Source of the DNA: Mycobacterium sp. IDR2000157661
GTDB taxonomy: Bacteria; Actinomycetota; Actinomycetes; Mycobacteriales; Mycobacteriaceae
DNA: 64,000 bases
NCBI RefSeq assembly: GCF_022317005.1
Contig: NZ_CP081005.1
Span: forward strand, 1 to 64,000
Direction of reading: 5' to 3'
The notes beneath the pieces were generated by a model that was not told the origin of the DNA, ran no database searches, and worked only from the letters and a program-made list of their open reading frames with translations. Position numbers and translations under genes: made by a program. Shown piece after piece: positions 60,839-64,000 of this stretch (within the stretch, counting starts at the first letter, position 1; every line of letters begins with the position of its first letter).

Positions 60839-63800
60839 TTGCCTGGGCAATGGCTCATCGACGCGACCGCCGCCCTGGGCGACACTTGCAAGAAGAAACT
60901 CGCCGGCCCCGGTGAACCGGAAGCGGCCATTCGCGCACCGATCGAAGAACTCCTAGCCGCCGCTGGCCAGCACCTGTCTCTGACCGTCGTCCCACACGAC
61001 GAGGTTCGCGACAACGACCGCGGAGTGCGACCCGACTACGCGATCAGTGTCAACGGCGCCATCACCGGCTATGTCGAAATAAAGAAGCCCGGCGCCAACC
61101 TCGACCCCGAATCGTTCACCGGGCACAACCTCACACAATGGCAACGTCAACGCGACTTGCCCAACCTCATCTACACCAACGGCACCGAATGGCGCCTCTA
61201 CCGCGACAACGAACAGGTCGGCGACCCCGTCCACCTCACCGGAGGCACCTTACGCGCTGCCGGATCCAAACTGACCTGCGGCGACAACTTCGAACACCTC
61301 CTCAACGATTTCCTGCGGTGGAAACCCGCACCGATCACCGGCGTCATCGCGCTCGTCAAGGCCGTCGCTCCACTGTGCCGCCTCCTGCGCGGCGAGGTGC
61401 TCGACCAGTTGGACGACGAGAAACGTGCGATCGCTGCAGGTGCCCGCGAAAGCGAACAACCGTTCCATGGCCTCGCCCGCGACTGGCGCGCCCTCCTGTT
61501 CCCAACCGCTGGCGACGAGGTATTCGCCGACGGCTACGCGCAGGCCGTCACCTTCGCGTTATTGCTGGCCAGAACCGAAAACATTGACCTGGAAAACGCC
61601 GGCGGCCTACACAACGTCGGCGTTAAACTCGCCGGCCAGCACTCCCTGATGTCACGCGCACTGCAGCTGCTCACCGACTACGTTGCAGCCGATTTCAAAG
61701 TCACCCTCGACCTGCTCGTGCGCGTGGTCGGTGCCGTCGACTGGCCTAAGGTCCGTGCCGGAAACCGCGACACCTACCTGCACCTGTACGAACGTTTCCT
61801 CGAGGAGTACGACCCGGACCTACGCCGACTGTCAGGCTCCTACTACACACCTCACCAGGTCATTGAGCAGATGGTGCGCCTCGCCGAAGACGTACTCGTC
61901 GAACGCCTCCACCGACCCGACGGATTCGCCGATCCCACCGTAGTCGTGGCCGATCCTGCCGCAGGCACCGGCGGATACCTTCAGCAGGTCATCGAGCACG
62001 TGGCCAAACGAGTCGAACACCGCGACGGCCAGGGCGCGGTCGCAGGAGCCGTCAGCGACCTCGCGGCACGTCTTTACGGATTCGAACTCCAAATGGGACC
62101 GTTCGCCGTTGCAGAACTACGCGTCACTGACCTGCTCGCCGACGTCGGCGCCAGCCTCCCCGAGCGCGGCCTCGGCCTGTTCGTCACCGACACTCTCGAT
62201 GACCCCTACGCCGAGCAGACCCAGCTCGGCTCCGGTCTGGAGTTGATCAGCCGCTCCCGTTCGCGGGCAGCCAAGGTCAAGGCCAAGACGCAAGTGACTG
62301 TTGTTATCGGCAATCCGCCGTACCGCGAACGTGCCGAAGGAATGGGCCGCTGGATCGAAAACGGCAGCGGCGCAGACCCATATAAGCCGCTCGACGACTT
62401 CCGCGCGCCCGGCAACGGCCGCGCCGAATTCGTTCTGAAAAATCTTTACGTCTACTTCTGGCGCTGGGGAACATGGAAAGTGTTCGACGCCAACGCAAAT
62501 CTTCCCGGCGGCGACGTCGGAATCGTCTGCTACATCTCCACGTCCGGATACCTGCGCGGTCCGGGCTTCAAAGGCATGCGAGAGTACCTGCGCCGCAACA
62601 CCTCCGAAGGCTGGATCATCGATGTGTCCCCCGAAGGGCAACGGCCTGAGGTCGCTACGCGCATCTTCCCCGGCGTTCAACAGCCTCTGGCCATCGCGCT
62701 ATTCACTAGGACACCCGACTGCGACGGTGACATCCCAGCCACCATCCACTACACGGCAGTTCACGGCCGTCGAGCCGACAAGTACCAAGCGCTCGCCGAC
62801 CTCACACTGACCGGACTGCACTGGCGCCAAGCCCGCACCAACTGGCAGGCCCCCTTCACCCCTTCTGCCGACACCGACTGGGACGACTACCCAGCCCTCA
62901 ACGACCTCTTCCCGTGGACAGCCCCCGGTGTCAAACCGAACCGAAAATGGATCTACGCGCCCGACCAAGGAACACTGCGCCAACGACTCAAGACCCTCAT
63001 CGCCGAAACCGACCCGCGCCGCAAGGCCGAACTGTTCAAGGAAACCGACACCTCACACCTCGACACTCGCACTCAGCCCCTCGGCCCCGACTCCGAACCT
63101 CATACCGACCGGCCATTCGCATCCGAGAAGGTCAGTCATGCCGCGAAAGCGGTCATCCTGCGTAGCGGCTACCGATTCCTTGATCGGCAATGGATTATCG
63201 CCGATCGGCGGCTTATCGACCGCTCCCGCCCCGAACTCTGGGCTGCGCGCCTGCCCAACCAAATCTTCACCATCGAACTCCACTCGAAACCAATCACCAA
63301 CGGCCCCGGCGTGGTTTTCAGCTCACTCATCCCCGACAACGACCACTTCCGAGGTAGCCACGGCGGCCGCACTCTGCCGCTCTACCACCCAGGCGGCCGG
63401 CCCAATCTCGCCAGTGGACTTCTCGGCGCCCTCTCAACGATCACGGGTGCGGTCGTCACGGCAGAAGACCTGATCGCCTACGTCGCCGGCGTCGCCGCGC
63501 ATCCCGCCTACACCGATGAGTTCGTCGACGAACTCACCACGCCAGGTATCCGGATTCCAATTACCACCGACGCCAGCCTTTTTCAGCGTGCTATCGAGCT
63601 GGGTCGCGAAATCGTCTGGCTTCACACCTACGGCGACCGATTCGCCGAAGGCCGCCGTGGAATCCGCTATGCGTCCGGCGACCCCCGCCGCATCACGAAC
63701 CAGACCGCCGTTTCCACCATCCCGACGACCATCACCTACGACGCCGAAACCGCCACCGTGCACATCGGATCAGGAACATTCGGCCCTGTCCCACAAGAGG

Positions 63801-64000
63801 TGTGGGATTACACAATCGACGATAAGCCAGTCGTCAACGCATGGTTCAACTACCGCAAAGCCAACCCGACCGGCCGTAGAACCAGCCCGCTCGATGAAAT
63901 CAACGCGACGACTTGGCCCGCTGAATGGAACGGCGAGCTCATCGACCTGCTTACCGTGCTCGCCCGGCTTGTGGAACTGCATCCCGCCCAGGCCGAACTG
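60839..64000 (+). CDS. Single-chain restriction-modification enzyme (type ISP/IIG-like), 3' end outside the window
   Basis: At least 1054 residues, open to the right edge. It begins at the first possible start codon after an in-frame TGA (60827), a TTG at 60839 with GAGGG just upstream. The N-terminus is a PD-(D/E)xK-type nuclease (RPDYAISV, then GYVEIKKPG with Glu and Lys near residue 80). The N6-adenine methyltransferase has motif I ADPAAGTGGYL (about 372-382) and motif IV VIGNPPYRE (about 489-497), with YYTPHQVIEQMVRL before motif I. The C-terminal VVNAWFNYRKANPTGRR and TWPAEWNGELIDLL recall the target-recognition region of type ISP enzymes. No helicase motifs were seen. Confidence 0.85.
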   Translation, partial: MPGQWLIDATAALGDTCKKKLAGPGEPEAAIRAPIEELLAAAGQHLSLTVVPHDEVRDNDRGVRPDYAISVNGAITGYVEIKKPGANLDPESFTGHNLTQWQRQRDLPNLIYTNGTEWRLYRDNEQVGDPVHLTGGTLRAAGSKLTCGDNFEHLLNDFLRWKPAPITGVIALVKAVAPLCRLLRGEVLDQLDDEKRAIAAGARESEQPFHGLARDWRALLFPTAGDEVFADGYAQAVTFALLLARTENIDLENAGGLHNVGVKLAGQHSLMSRALQLLTDYVAADFKVTLDLLVRVVGAVDWPKVRAGNRDTYLHLYERFLEEYDPDLRRLSGSYYTPHQVIEQMVRLAEDVLVERLHRPDGFADPTVVVADPAAGTGGYLQQVIEHVAKRVEHRDGQGAVAGAVSDLAARLYGFELQMGPFAVAELRVTDLLADVGASLPERGLGLFVTDTLDDPYAEQTQLGSGLELISRSRSRAAKVKAKTQVTVVIGNPPYRERAEGMGRWIENGSGADPYKPLDDFRAPGNGRAEFVLKNLYVYFWRWGTWKVFDANANLPGGDVGIVCYISTSGYLRGPGFKGMREYLRRNTSEGWIIDVSPEGQRPEVATRIFPGVQQPLAIALFTRTPDCDGDIPATIHYTAVHGRRADKYQALADLTLTGLHWRQARTNWQAPFTPSADTDWDDYPALNDLFPWTAPGVKPNRKWIYAPDQGTLRQRLKTLIAETDPRRKAELFKETDTSHLDTRTQPLGPDSEPHTDRPFASEKVSHAAKAVILRSGYRFLDRQWIIADRRLIDRSRPELWAARLPNQIFTIELHSKPITNGPGVVFSSLIPDNDHFRGSHGGRTLPLYHPGGRPNLASGLLGALSTITGAVVTAEDLIAYVAGVAAHPAYTDEFVDELTTPGIRIPITTDASLFQRAIELGREIVWLHTYGDRFAEGRRGIRYASGDPRRITNQTAVSTIPTTITYDAETATVHIGSGTFGPVPQEVWDYTIDDKPVVNAWFNYRKANPTGRRTSPLDEINATTWPAEWNGELIDLLTVLARLVELHPAQAEL

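Noticed and set aside
1..64000. CRISPR array or rRNA genes
   Set aside because: No regularly spaced short repeats and no rRNA-like stretches were seen on either strand.

Overview
The window looks like part of a large, mobile, GC-rich actinobacterial replicon, most likely a Mycobacterium/Mycolicibacterium megaplasmid or an integrated plasmid-like island. Reasons are the Ala-rich exported protein with a mycobacterial-style signal sequence (31.6-33.6 kb), the actinobacterial aromatic-degradation gene set, VapBC/MazEF-type toxin-antitoxin pairs, and a giant MobF relaxase-helicase. No rRNA, tRNA, CRISPR array, replication initiator or parA is visible.

Region 1 (1-18.2 kb) is a catabolic cluster, almost all on the minus strand. 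From right to left it encodes a Rieske ring-hydroxylating dioxygenase (alpha, beta), a small accessory protein, a cis-dihydrodiol dehydrogenase, a 3Fe-4S-type ferredoxin, a ferredoxin reductase, a gentisate/1-hydroxy-2-naphthoate-type cupin dioxygenase, a hydratase-aldolase, a type I extradiol dioxygenase, an SCP2 domain protein, a second hydratase-aldolase, a lone dioxygenase beta-like subunit, a fumarate-reductase-like flavoprotein with a 2[4Fe-4S] ferredoxin, an aldehyde dehydrogenase, and a second nearly identical beta-like subunit. The two ring-cleavage enzymes and two hydratase-aldolases match the logic of phenanthrene/naphthalene-type (phd-like) pathways. The two beta-like genes lie in a direct repeat of about 0.72 kb that brackets a 4.2-kb module. 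Four start regions share a bipartite motif, a candidate operator for the IclR regulator at 16.9 kb.

Region 2 (18.6-26.7 kb) is a nest of mobile elements. A decayed IS21-type element and a second, oppositely oriented IS21-type element both have istB cut at the same place, the start of the Walker A motif. Between the cuts lies a 3.95-kb Tn554-like element with three recombination genes. The second IS21 also abuts a truncated phage-type integrase.

Region 3 (26.7-42.9 kb) is plasmid-type accessory DNA. It holds a XerC/D-like recombinase next to a dif-like palindrome (a second similar site lies 1.8 kb away), a three-gene operon with an HTH protein behind a strong promoter, vapBC with a perfect 36-bp operator, a mazEF-like pair, a VbhA/Fic pair, a sigma-region-4/HARE-HTH-like protein followed by a membrane-anchored protein, a secreted lipoprotein nuclease, and an IS200/IS605-type element with TnpB.

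Region 4 (42.9-53.9 kb) is dominated by small phage-like genes. Among them are two divergent PAPS-reductase-family proteins, an NrdH-like redoxin, a C5-cytosine DNA methyltransferase, a DpdA/TGT-like 7-deazaguanine-type transglycosylase and an HNH protein. Three promoter regions (four transcripts) share a motif built around ATGGTAGGCTA; one is a perfect 31+2+31 palindrome. I propose this as a candidate DNA-modification or anti-restriction module.

Region 5 (53.9-64 kb) holds a coiled-coil protein divergent from a 1963-aa MobF relaxase, with a cytosine-rich candidate oriT between them, and a single-chain restriction-methylation enzyme resembling type ISP/IIG that runs off the right edge.
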